A stretch of DNA of 64,000 bases from an uncultured Eubacteriales bacterium (lineage in GTDB: Bacteria > Bacillota > Clostridia > Oscillospirales > Oscillospiraceae). How positions within the stretch are numbered: position 1 is the stretch's first letter; each line of letters opens with the position of its first letter. The notes beneath the pieces are model-generated. The model saw only the letters and a list, made by a program, of their open reading frames with translations, was not told the DNA's origin and searched no databases. The stretch spans positions 1 to 64,000 of the forward strand of contig UROG01000008.1 of assembly GCA_900549485.1 (NCBI GenBank). Direction: 5' to 3'. The translations under genes and the position numbers were made by a program. Of the stretch, positions 41,807-50,697 are shown piece by piece.

Positions 41807-42841
41807 ATGTCGAATATTTATGCCGAAATATTGGAAAGAGTTGAGCGCGGCGAGGCGCTGACGCTGAAAACGGAGCTTTGCGGCTCGGAGGGGCTTATAG
41901 CCGAGGGATTGAAAAAGACTCTTGCGCCCTATGCGCCGCAGACCGATAAGCGCGGCAGATATTTTGCCGACGTGACGCTGACGGAGACGGAGGGCAAAAT
42001 CACCGTGGGCGAGCCCTTTTCGCCCCCGGAGCGCCTTATAGTCCTCGGTGCGGGGCATATTGCCGTGCCCGTTTGCGATTTTGCGGCAAAGAGCGGCTTT
42101 GAGGTCTATGTCTGTGACGATCGCCCCGCCTTTGCAAATACCGCGCGCTTCCCGCTGGCACGGGAGGTGCTGTGCGACAGCTTTGAAAGCTGCATCGACC
42201 GCCTCCGGCTCATGCGCTATGACTACGTTGTCGTTATTACGCGCGGCCATGTGCATGACGCGGACTGCCTGCGCGAGATATTCAAGGGCACGCAGCCGGC
42301 GTATCTGGGGCTTATCGGCTCGCGCCGCCGCGTGCGTGGGCTGTTTGAGATGCTTGTCGAGGAGGGCTATCCCAAGGAGTATATGGATCGGATATGCACG
42401 CCCATAGGACTTGATATCGGCGCCGTCACCCCCGGCGAGATCGCCATATCCATACTCGCGGAGCTTGTGGCATATAAGCGCCTGCCGGAGCACAGCAATG
42501 ACGGCATACGCTGCTGCAACGACTCCGACGTGGAGCTATCCGTGATAAAATACCTTGCCGAAAACCGTGATCCCAAGGCGATAGTAACCGTTATCGAGAC
42601 AAAGGGCTCGACTCCGCGCGAGGCGGGCGCGAAAATGGCGGTAAGCCCTCTTGCGGCAGTCACAGGCAGCATAGGCGGCGGATGCAGCGAGGGCGCGGTT
42701 ATCCGTGACGCCGTGCGAATTATCGGCACGGGGCGCTATAAAATCGTCGATGTTGACCTCACGGGCGAGGTCGCGGAGTCTGACGGCATGGTCTGCGGCG
42801 GAACGATGAGGGTGCTTGTCGAGGACGACACGGAAGCGTGA
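41807..42841 (+). CDS. XdhC-family molybdenum-enzyme maturation protein, domains in reverse order
   Basis: Protein of 344 residues. After a short N-terminus comes the Rossmann XdhC_C domain (LIVLGAGHIAVPVCDFAA, VVITRGHVHDADC, LGLIGSRRR, PIGLDIGAVTPGEIAISI). The XdhC/CoxI domain (VTVIETKGSTPREAGAKM, GSIGGGCSEGAV, CGGTMRVLVE) follows at the C-terminus, the opposite of classical XdhC. The family binds the cofactor and inserts its sulfurated form into xanthine-oxidase-type enzymes, so the clear client is the oxidoreductase at 29972. GAGGAGG precedes the ATG. Confidence 0.88.
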   Translation: MSNIYAEILERVERGEALTLKTELCGSEGLIAEGLKKTLAPYAPQTDKRGRYFADVTLTETEGKITVGEPFSPPERLIVLGAGHIAVPVCDFAAKSGFEVYVCDDRPAFANTARFPLAREVLCDSFESCIDRLRLMRYDYVVVITRGHVHDADCLREIFKGTQPAYLGLIGSRRRVRGLFEMLVEEGYPKEYMDRICTPIGLDIGAVTPGEIAISILAELVAYKRLPEHSNDGIRCCNDSDVELSVIKYLAENRDPKAIVTVIETKGSTPREAGAKMAVSPLAAVTGSIGGGCSEGAVIRDAVRIIGTGRYKIVDVDLTGEVAESDGMVCGGTMRVLVEDDTEA

Positions 42842-43005
42842 CATGGGCATAATCTGCGCGGACAAAGCCGTTTTGCCACGCATGACAGACGCAAACGACC
42901 GCGATGGCACGCCATACGCGCGCGGCGACAAAGGCAAGCTTTGACAAGCCCTGCTTGCCACAATCCACTTCCGTCTTCTTCCTAGGCGTTGACGCTGCTA
43001 ACTTT

Positions 43006-43047
43006 GATTATATCCTCACGGGCACAAAGCCTTGTGGGGATATAATC
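43006..43047. other. Structured inverted repeat downstream of the SASP gene
   Basis: GATTATATCC (43006-43015) pairs perfectly with GGATATAATC (43038-43047), and the loop can form an inner CAC/GTG and GGGC/GCC stem. No T run follows on either strand. It lies at the SASP 3' end and may protect or process the mRNA. The rest of 42842-43050 holds no recognisable gene. Confidence 0.45.
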
Positions 43048-43050
43048 TGT

Positions 43051-43314
43051 TTATACTATTATGCTTGCTATGTACTTGATTTCCTGCATATGCGTTAAAG
43101 AAGTCCTGTTGCTTCGCGTATAACTTATTGTTCGCACGGGGCAATTCTTCTTGACCATCTGACCGCCGACGGAACCGGCCTGACGGGAAGTGAGATCACC
43201 GTTGTAACCGTTCTTGAGGTTAACACCGACTTCAGCAGCAGCCTCCATCTTGAACTTATCCATAGCATCACGTGCAGCGGGGTTAACAAGATGATTAGTG
43301 TTATTGGTAGACAT
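43051..43314 (-). CDS. Alpha/beta-type small acid-soluble spore protein
   Basis: DNA-protecting spore protein of 87 residues. The family core is clear: AARDAMDKFKMEAAAEVGV, LKNGYNGDLTSRQAGSVGG, QMVK. It coats spore DNA and is degraded by Gpr at germination. The last 30 residues (after MVKK) do not resemble the family; in the next frame the DNA reads ...RIAPCEQ-stop, closer to a normal SASP end, so a one-base indel is possible. AAGGAGATG precedes the ATG. Confidence 0.88.
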   Translation of the reverse strand: MSTNNTNHLVNPAARDAMDKFKMEAAAEVGVNLKNGYNGDLTSRQAGSVGGQMVKKNCPVRTISYTRSNRTSLTHMQEIKYIASIIV

Positions 43315-43509
43315 AGATTACATCTCCTTTTCTGTCTGATTTGGGTTTACTACCCGAAACATATCTTCTGCGGTATGCGCAAAGATATACGAAAAGAAAA
43401 AATGCAATTTTTTCAAATTACGACATGATGACGAAGCAATTAAGGAAAACGATCGAGCTGAGAGAGCAACGAGGCGGGATACAGCGAGCTGCGCGACTAT
43501 GCAATAGAG

Positions 43510-43725
43510 AGACTGTCAAAAAATTATGCACCAAAGCCGGATAATAGAGCAGCAGGGGAGCTTGAGGGGGGGGCAAGACCCGCCTCAAATTGGATAAACC
43601 GCCGTCGGGAGCCTTGAGATATCAATGCTCCCGGTAACAGCATTTTGAACACTTTCAAAATGCTCGGCGGAAAGCGCTGTCAAAAAAAGTCCAGCAAGGA
43701 CTTTTTTGACAGGCTGAATAAAGCA
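43510..43725. repeat. Dispersed palindromic repeat, copy 1
   Basis: A unit of about 215 bp begins AGACTGTCAAAAAA and ends TTTTTTGACAGGCTGAAT. It contains hairpins TTGAGG/CCTCAA, GCATTTTGAA/TTCAAAATGC and AGTCC/GGACTTTTTT. Copy 2 is at 60952-61164. Terminal inverted repeats and lack of coding capacity fit a MITE-like or REP-like element. Bases 43315-43509 between it and the SASP gene show nothing convincing. Confidence 0.8.
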
Positions 43726-44079
43726 CATGGTCAGGAGCGGGGCGGACATAGAGCAGCTTGCGCGGGAGAAGATAAGCGAGAGCGGGAACCCAAACATGAG
43801 CATAAGCAAAGGGGAGTTGAACAGACGCCGTATTTCGGCGGCACTGTCCGGCTCTTTCGGGCTTATCGTCCTTGACTTGCGGCAGCAAGCCTCCGTCCTC
43901 TGCACCCGAAATAACCCGAACATTTCTCGCCGAAATGTGCAAGGCAGTTTTTCCGGAGCGGATTTTTACACAGACGAGGCATTGTCCGCAGGTAATCCTT
44001 GTCGGCTTGCCAAGGACAATAACGATGTATGGGTGAAAATCCGCCCGATAAAAACCGGCGCGGGTTCGACTTCCCTTTG

Positions 44080-46320
44080 CTTAGACGACGCGGTAGAGGA
44101 AATCGTATGCAACGCAAGCGAGAGGATGCTGCTTAACACGAAGTACGCGGAGCTGATGGAAAAAGAAAAGCCCAACCTTTTCGATGCGATACGAAAATGG
44201 CTGAGCGGTCTGAGAGACAGAATCCTGAAAATATTTGAAGGAGAGGGGTACAACAAAAAGAACGCGTACAAAGAAGCGAAGATACTGTGGGACGTGATGG
44301 ACGAAATGCAGGAGATCTGGGACCGCGCAATGGTTCAGGCGCAGATCAGCCGGCTCAACGTAAGACAGCAGCGCGAAAGCGGAACCGAGAGCGGAACCGA
44401 GAGCGGAACGGGCGTGCGAACTTCAAGCAGAGAATGGTTTAAAGAGGATAAATATTATGCAAGGCAGATAGAACAATGGGACAGAAAGGCGGACGGTGTA
44501 CGCGTTAAGGTAGGAACGCTCAAAGAGGGCAGCGCACTTAATCGAGTGGGCTTTCCGGCAGAGGGGATGTGGTTTGACGTCGGCAAAATAAAAAAGAGCT
44601 TTGACAAGCACAGAGATCATCTGACCAGAGAAATCCTTAAGCAAATACCGGAACTGCTGAACGACCCAATAGCAATCACGGAATACAGAGGAGAAGACGG
44701 GCAGACAAACAACACAGCTAATGTATTCGGACTGCTCCTGCCGGATGGAAAGACCCCGGTCGTTGTCGGAGTTGTTATGACAAGAGCAGCAGATGGAATT
44801 ACCGTGATCAACAAGATAAGGACTATTCACGCTCACAGCAATGCGGATATAAACGACGACAATATCCTGTACTTAAATGAAAACAAAAAGAAAACCCGCA
44901 ATTGGTTCCAAGTTTGCGGCAACTCCGTGCCGTTAAACGGAACCCGTTACGGGTTGATAAGAAGTCTAACATACGAAGACGCGGATGTCAAGAGTAAAGC
45001 AAAATTTTCATTAAGAGAAAAAAAGACGCCGACATATGAAGAGCTTGTATCAAAGACGCCGGTAAGGATAGTTGATGTAAGAAGCGGAATAGAGAGCGGG
45101 ACATATGCGGAGATGAAAGGAGAGGTTCTTGAGAAAGCGATAGAAGAGAAATGGTTTGATGAGCCTCACCTGAACGAGGACACAAACAGTCTCATATTCC
45201 TTACACCAAAATCGTTCAGTCACGCGTTCACAAATCTTACAGCAGACTTTGGCGAGGATACCATACGGAGCATGGCGCATATCCCGGAGATAATAAAGGA
45301 CGCGGTGCTTGTAAGCGTCAACGAACCGAAGAACAATCGCAAGGCAGAAACCGGAGTATACACATTCTTTGGTGCAATCAACGGAGCAAACGGAATAGAA
45401 CCGGTAAAACTTACTGTCAAAGAATATGATTTCAAATCACTTGACGGAATGCCTCAGAATATCCGAAGCTACTTTAACAGAAACGGCATAATGGAACAGT
45501 ACGATACATTGTATGATACGCAAGCGCTTGAAGTAATCGGCATTGAAAGCATAAAAGAAGAACCGGATGCTTCAGTCAAGGTCGGCGAACAAAGTCCGCG
45601 GGCACAAGACACATCCGATTCTTCTGAAATTAAAGTAGCAGATTTACTTGAGCTTGTCAAGGGGGACGCAGAAAAATATATTCCCGAGAGAGGCGGACAG
45701 CTCCGCTATTCTTCCCGAGAGACGAGAGACACGGCGGAGGAAGCGAAGGGGAGAGAGGAAAGCGCGGCGGCGCTGAGACGCGAGAACAGGATACTGCGGG
45801 AAAGGATAGAGCACTGGAAGAAGCAGAGCAGGGTGACGAAGGAGTACACGCTGCGGAACACCGACACGCTTGAATACGCAAGGGAGCTTGTGAAGCGGCT
45901 TGACAGCGCGGCGACGAGTGCGGAGGTGAACCGGGGCTTGCAGGAGATGGGCGCGTACCTGCTGAACGCTGAGAACGTGGACTGGGATATGCTGTGGGAG
46001 CACGCGCTGACGCTGGCGCACAGCATGACGGACGACGTTGACATTGTGATAAGCGACGAGATGAAAGCGGAGAGGGAGGACTTTGAAAGCTTCCTCAAGA
46101 GCGTACCGGTAGACGTAGCGCCGCTTGTAAAGGCGGGAGAGATAAGCTACTCCGATCTCAAGGGCTACCCGATAGTACACAGGAAGAACGGCACGACGGT
46201 TGACGATCTCTACCAGCAGCTTCAGGAAAGATTCGGAGAGGAGATATTTCCTGACGTACCGGACGGCGGGGACATGATAGACAACATCAAAAGATACGCC
46301 GACGCGGAAGTATTGACTAA
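44080..46320 (+). pseudogene. Decayed phage/ICE polyvalent protein (MuF/LPD-type) remnant
   Basis: One long frame opens at 43727, but protein-like sequence starts near 44080. The first part (DDAVEEIVCNASERML...FDAIRKWLSGLRDRILKIFEG) matches a segment common in giant phage and conjugative-element proteins. Next comes a nuclease/toxin-like domain (NRVGFPAEGMWFDVGKIKKS), then an LPD3-like domain (YTFFGAINGANGIEPVKLTVKEY), a coiled coil and a C-terminal helical region. The first 115 and last 90 residues of the frame are not protein-like and run into the next gene. No other phage genes are present, so this is a stranded fragment. Confidence 0.55.
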
Positions 46321-46451
46321 AAAAATGCATAAGGTTATAATTGATAAAGTAATATTTTGCTTGGATGTGCTGCTTCCGGATAAAATGAGCATACTTCCCG
46401 GGAGTGTGCCAAGCGGAAAGTCGGCAGCAATCTCTGCCGAAGGGGTTTTTC

Positions 46452-47129
46452 ATGAGAAATACAAAAGAGAAGACAGCAAAAGATTATGCCGTGGGTTCGC
46501 TGATCGCGGCTGTCGCGGCGGCTGGGCTTGCTCTCGGGGCATTGTTTTCGTCTCCGGAGGATATGCTCAGCAAAGACGTATATGTTCCGCCGGCATTTGA
46601 AATTTCCGACAGCATTATCTGTGATAACGACGGTGACAGCGATTTGGAAGCAAGCGCTGTCAATGTGCAGGAAAAAAAGCAAAGAGGGCTTCGTGCGGCG
46701 CTCAGACGGCTGTTTATGAGACTGCCTGCCGGAGTGCGGGTCTTTGCAGGAGTTCCCGTGTGGATAATAGGCAGAGCTCTGCTTGCGCTGTTCGGCGCTC
46801 TTTTCAACAGTGTACTCTCTCCGATACTGATGACGGCGCTGAAATATCTGTGTATAGCAGGACTTATTCTGGCGGCTGTAACGGTGTCGGTGAAAGCGTT
46901 TATACCGGAAATGCCGCTTAAAAAGATCGTTACCGGAAAAAGAGTTGCGATATCCGCCGCTGTGAGCGCTTTGTTCGGCTTGTGCGGGGTGCTCGTCGGT
47001 CTTTTCTGTCCGGAAGCAATGAAAACGTATGAGATAGTTGAAAGCGGACTTATCACAATAATAGTTGCTTTTGCGGCTTTGGGGCTCTTGAAAATCAAAA
47101 ACAGAAAAAAACGTGATAAAACCGGGTAA
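46452..47129 (+). CDS. Membrane protein of unknown function
   Basis: Protein of 225 residues: one membrane segment near residues 12-32, an acidic extracytoplasmic stretch (DSIICDNDGDSDLEAS), a basic amphipathic helix (RGLRAALRRLFMRL), then about four more hydrophobic segments and a Lys/Arg-rich tail. I recognise no family. The ATG at 46452 has a GAAGGGG site; the upstream phage remnant overlaps it in another frame. A terminator follows at 47122. Confidence 0.6.
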   Translation: MRNTKEKTAKDYAVGSLIAAVAAAGLALGALFSSPEDMLSKDVYVPPAFEISDSIICDNDGDSDLEASAVNVQEKKQRGLRAALRRLFMRLPAGVRVFAGVPVWIIGRALLALFGALFNSVLSPILMTALKYLCIAGLILAAVTVSVKAFIPEMPLKKIVTGKRVAISAAVSALFGLCGVLVGLFCPEAMKTYEIVESGLITIIVAFAALGLLKIKNRKKRDKTG

Positions 47130-47156
47130 GACCTTTTCGGCCATACCCGGCTTTTG
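47122..47156 (+). terminator. Terminator
   Basis: CCGGGTA (47122-47128) pairs with TACCCGG (47144-47150), followed by CTTTTG. It overlaps the stop codon of the membrane protein gene. Confidence 0.6.
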
Positions 47157-47198
47157 AAGTTTAAACTAATCGATAATTTTTACCCGCCGTCAGTCTCA

Positions 47199-48284
47199 TC
47201 AGTCTCCCATGCATACTCCGATGTCTCTGGCAACATGGATCATCGGGTGGTCAACGGGCAGGAATTTTGTCTTGCTGGCAGCGTCGTCGAGGGGGATCGA
47301 GCATATTTTCCCGTCCTGCATGGCGACCATGCGTCGGTACTGCTTATTCATTATAAGGTCGGCGGCGGCGATGCCGAACTGCGTGGCAAGCACCCTGTCA
47401 TACGGGCAGGGAGGACCGCCCCTCTGGTAATGCCCGGGAACGGTTACGCGTGTTTCCTGACCGGTTATCTTTTCAAGCTCCGCAGCGAGACGGTAGGAAA
47501 CGGCAGGGTAGAACAGATTTTCCTTGGCGTGGCGGCTGGCTTCCTCGTCAAGCTTTTTATCGGTTATCGAAACCGCGCCCTCAGCGCAGGCTACGATCGA
47601 AAAGCCGCGGCCTCTCTGCTGCCTGCGGGCAATTACATCTGCAACCTTGTTTATGTCATATGGGATCTCGGGAATAAGGATAATATCCGCACCGCTGCCT
47701 ATACCGGCGTTGAGTGTAAGCCAACCGGCGTCTCTGCCCATAAGCTCAACAATAAAGGTGCGGTTGTGGGAGCTTGCGGTCGAGTGAATGTAGTCGATAA
47801 CATTGGTGGCGATGTCTACGGCGCTCTGGAAGCCGAAGGTGGTATCCGTACCCCAGATATCGTTGTCGATGGTTTTCGGCAGCGTTATTACGTTCATCCC
47901 GGCATCGGCAAGCAAAAGCGCGCTTTTCTGAGTTCCGTTGCCGCCCATGATGACAAGACAGTCAAGATTGAGCCGGTTGTATGTGTCTTTCATTGCCGGA
48001 ATGAGGCTTTCGCCGTTCTCGTCAACGATGTCTTTTCCGGGAATGTATCTTTGACGTGAAGTTCCGAGGATCGTACCGCCCTGGGTAAGAATACCGGAAA
48101 AGCTCTTTAGATCCATGAACAGATAATCGCCGTCTATCAGACCGCGATATCCGTCGTACATTCCGAAAATCTCCACATTGTCAAGCTTGTTGTACAAAGC
48201 CTTGCCGACGCCGCGCATGGCGGCGTTCAGCCCCTGACAATCGCCGCCGCTTGTTATCAAAGCGACTCTTGTAACTTGTTTCAT
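47199..48284 (-). CDS. 6-phosphofructokinase family protein
   Basis: Glycolytic phosphofructokinase of 361 residues with TSGGDCQGLNAAMR at the N-terminus, GGNGTQKSA (114-122), PKTIDNDIWGTD and VELMGRDAGW. Gly at the second position of GGNGT predicts ATP use, but Lys in PKTIDND is typical of PPi or group III enzymes, so donor choice is uncertain. A second, clearly PPi-type enzyme is encoded at 53396. It stands alone, with its ATG about 15 bases after a weak AAAGGAG. Confidence 0.88.
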   Translation of the reverse strand: MKQVTRVALITSGGDCQGLNAAMRGVGKALYNKLDNVEIFGMYDGYRGLIDGDYLFMDLKSFSGILTQGGTILGTSRQRYIPGKDIVDENGESLIPAMKDTYNRLNLDCLVIMGGNGTQKSALLLADAGMNVITLPKTIDNDIWGTDTTFGFQSAVDIATNVIDYIHSTASSHNRTFIVELMGRDAGWLTLNAGIGSGADIILIPEIPYDINKVADVIARRQQRGRGFSIVACAEGAVSITDKKLDEEASRHAKENLFYPAVSYRLAAELEKITGQETRVTVPGHYQRGGPPCPYDRVLATQFGIAAADLIMNKQYRRMVAMQDGKICSIPLDDAASKTKFLPVDHPMIHVARDIGVCMGD

Positions 48285-48396
48285 TGAAAAACTCCTTTGC
48301 GGTCAATATGCTGTCCGGAATAATGCGATGTTGAAAAAAAATGCCAGACGTGGTATATTAATAAAAAATCAGCAGTAATTATAACGGAGGAACGCG

Positions 48397-48723
48397 ATGA
48401 TACAGCCCAATGATGTTGTAAATGTACCGGAAGAAGAATGGAACGAATTCAAGCGGAAAGCAGCCGAGGATGAGCTGTATTATAACGGTCCGGGCGACCT
48501 GCTTGATACGGCCGAGGGAAGAGCAAAATTCTGCCGGTTAAACGAAACCTCGGTGTTCAGAAAGCCGGATCCGGATTTTCCGGGGTATAAGATATGGGTG
48601 TTCAATCTTCAGGGGCAGGGGATGACGATCAAAAAACGCAGCCGCGTTGACCCGGCGCTGATGGAAGACATCGAATATGACGCAGACGGGAACGAAGTCG
48701 GAAAAACATACGAGCCTGCCTGA
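48397..48723 (+). CDS. Conserved-looking small protein of unknown function
   Basis: Acidic soluble protein of 108 residues, rich in Glu/Asp and aromatic residues (EEEWNEFKRKAAEDELYYNG, GYKIWVFNLQGQGMTIKK). No motif is recognised. It is supported by GGAGGAA upstream of the ATG, a coding-like composition and terminators downstream. It diverges from the phosphofructokinase gene. Confidence 0.6.
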   Translation: MIQPNDVVNVPEEEWNEFKRKAAEDELYYNGPGDLLDTAEGRAKFCRLNETSVFRKPDPDFPGYKIWVFNLQGQGMTIKKRSRVDPALMEDIEYDADGNEVGKTYEPA

Positions 48724-48738
48724 TGTGAATACCGGAGC

Positions 48739-48767
48739 GCTCCCCCATATAGGGGGGAGCATCTTTT
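48739..48767 (+). terminator. Terminator
   Basis: GCTCCCCC (48739-48746) pairs with GGGGGAGC (48753-48760), followed by ATCTTTTG. A second stem with a strong T run (AATCCCTCC...GGGGGATTTTTT) follows at 48784-48817. Confidence 0.7.
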
Positions 48768-48808
48768 GACTAAGATCATCCGTAATCCCTCCAAAATTGG
48801 GGGATTTT

Positions 48809-50500
48809 TTATTTTATGTTTCCGAAAAGTCCTCTTATGATCGAATTGGTATTGCTTCTCGCAACAGAGCTGAGCGCGTTCTTGGCCGCCTGAGCGGCGA
48901 TCTGCTTGGCGGATTTTGTTTTGCCGCCGGTAATTGAATTGACAATATTATTACTGAGAGAACCGACGATCGAAGAGGCGGCGTTGCTCACTGCTCTTTG
49001 CGCGATTTTCGCTTTTGCCTGCTTTTCCTTGAGCGCTGCTTTCTCTGCGGCAGCGGCTTCCTTGAGCGCTGCTTTTTCTGCGGCGGCCGCCTCCCTGGCG
49101 GCTTTTGCCGCGACAGCGGCCTCTTTTGCGGCAAGCTTTTCTTTGGCTGCGGCTTCCATGGCTGCGGCTTTCTCCGCGGCTGCTTTTTCTGCTTCCTCTG
49201 CCTTGAGACGCTCAAGCTCTGCGGCGGCCGCGTTTATGATCTCATATGCGGATTCACGGTCTACCGTTTCATTGTATTTCAGATAAAACTCATCCGAATT
49301 TACGATGCGCTCAATCTCTGCTTCACCGGCGGAGCCCATAAGGCTCTGCGGCGGAAGAATCTTTGCACGTTCAACGACTGTGGGGATGCCCTCTTCGTCA
49401 AGAAAGCTGACAAGCGCCTCGCCGACGCCAAGCTCCATAAGTACGGTTTCCGTGTCAAATTCCGGATTTTCACGGAATGCTTTTGCCGCGGCTTTGACGG
49501 ACTTCATTTCGGCCGGAGTGTAGGCGCGCAGCGCATGCTGGACGCGGTTGGAAAGCTGTGCAAGAACGTCGTTTGGAATATCCGACGGGCTCTGGCTTAT
49601 GAAATAGACGCCGACCGCTTTTGAACGTATGAGCTTTACGACCTGAACTATTTTCTGCACAAGCGCTTTGGGACAATCGCTGAAAAGCAAATGCGCCTCG
49701 TCAAAGAAGAAGACCATTCTGGGCTTATCAAGATCGCCGACTTCGGGAAGCTTCTCAAAAAGCTCGGTCAGCAGCCACAGCAGAAAAGTACCGTAAACGG
49801 TGGGACTTGCAACGAGCTTGCTGCTGCTGAGAATGTTGATATAGCCTTTCCCAGAAGCGTCTGTGCGTATGAAATCGCGTATGTCAAGAGATGGCTCACC
49901 GAAGAAAAGCTCTCCGCCTTCATTCTCAAAGGAGAGAAGCGCACGCTGGATAGCGCCTATGCTTGCGGCGGATACGTTGCCGTACTGAACGGTATACTCC
50001 GCTCTGTTATCGCCGACATACTGAACCATAGCCCGGAGATCCTTAAGGTCAAGAAGGAGAAGGCCGTTGTCGTCCGCAACGCGGAAAACGATATTCAGAA
50101 CGCCCTGCTGTATTTCGGTAAGTCCGAGAAGACGTGCGAGGAGAACGGGACCCATTTCGGAAACGGAAACGCGCACGGGAATACCCGCTTCGCCGAAAAT
50201 ATCCCAGAAGCGTGTGGGATAGCCTTTGAATTCAAAGCCCTCGATACCGAATCGGCTGATGCGCTCCTGCATGTCGGCGGTATTAATGCCGGGTTTGCAC
50301 ATGCCGCTGAGATCGCCCTTGATATCGGCAAGAAAAACGGGCACTCCCATCTCAGAAAAAGACTCCGCCATTACCTTCATTGTTATCGTTTTTCCGGTTC
50401 CGGTTGCGCCGGCTATCAGACCGTGCCGGTTTGCCATTTCGGGCAGCAAAAAAATGTTTTTATCAGACTGAGCCATCCAAATCCTGTTATCCTGGTACAC
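48809..50500 (-). CDS. HerA/YjgR-type ATPase (DUF853) with Ala/Lys-rich repeat arm
   Basis: FtsK-HerA-superfamily ATPase of 563 residues: Walker A ATGTGKTITMK near residue 33, Walker B MVFFFDEAHLLFSD, and RSKAVGVYFISQSPSDIP. Residues about 430-505 are a low-complexity helical arm with repeated AAAAEKAALKE units. The C-terminus is Ser/Asn-rich. The role is unknown (DNA or protein translocation). The start is GTG at 50500 behind GGGAGGAAG. Confidence 0.85.
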   Translation of the reverse strand: MYQDNRIWMAQSDKNIFLLPEMANRHGLIAGATGTGKTITMKVMAESFSEMGVPVFLADIKGDLSGMCKPGINTADMQERISRFGIEGFEFKGYPTRFWDIFGEAGIPVRVSVSEMGPVLLARLLGLTEIQQGVLNIVFRVADDNGLLLLDLKDLRAMVQYVGDNRAEYTVQYGNVSAASIGAIQRALLSFENEGGELFFGEPSLDIRDFIRTDASGKGYINILSSSKLVASPTVYGTFLLWLLTELFEKLPEVGDLDKPRMVFFFDEAHLLFSDCPKALVQKIVQVVKLIRSKAVGVYFISQSPSDIPNDVLAQLSNRVQHALRAYTPAEMKSVKAAAKAFRENPEFDTETVLMELGVGEALVSFLDEEGIPTVVERAKILPPQSLMGSAGEAEIERIVNSDEFYLKYNETVDRESAYEIINAAAAELERLKAEEAEKAAAEKAAAMEAAAKEKLAAKEAAVAAKAAREAAAAEKAALKEAAAAEKAALKEKQAKAKIAQRAVSNAASSIVGSLSNNIVNSITGGKTKSAKQIAAQAAKNALSSVARSNTNSIIRGLFGNIK

Positions 50501-50697
50501 GATGCTTCCTCCCGCGGTGTTTTTTATTTACTTGAATGTATAATACCACAACTTTCATCCGTTAACAACAAAAAATATAGCCGCGCAGCCGCAAAACATT
50601 GTTAATAATCAAATTATGGTTATGCCAAACTGACTATTGTGAAAATTATGGGGATGTAGTAAAATAAAAAAGACAAAAAAGAAAAGAGTGTTGAATT

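Noticed and set aside
43341..43544. Short + strand frame between the spore gene and the dispersed repeat
   Set aside because: No ribosome site, no family resemblance, and it runs into the repeat.
43727..44079. First 115 codons of the frame containing the phage remnant
   Set aside because: Composition is not protein-like, and the start follows the repeat by chance; excluded from the remnant's limits.
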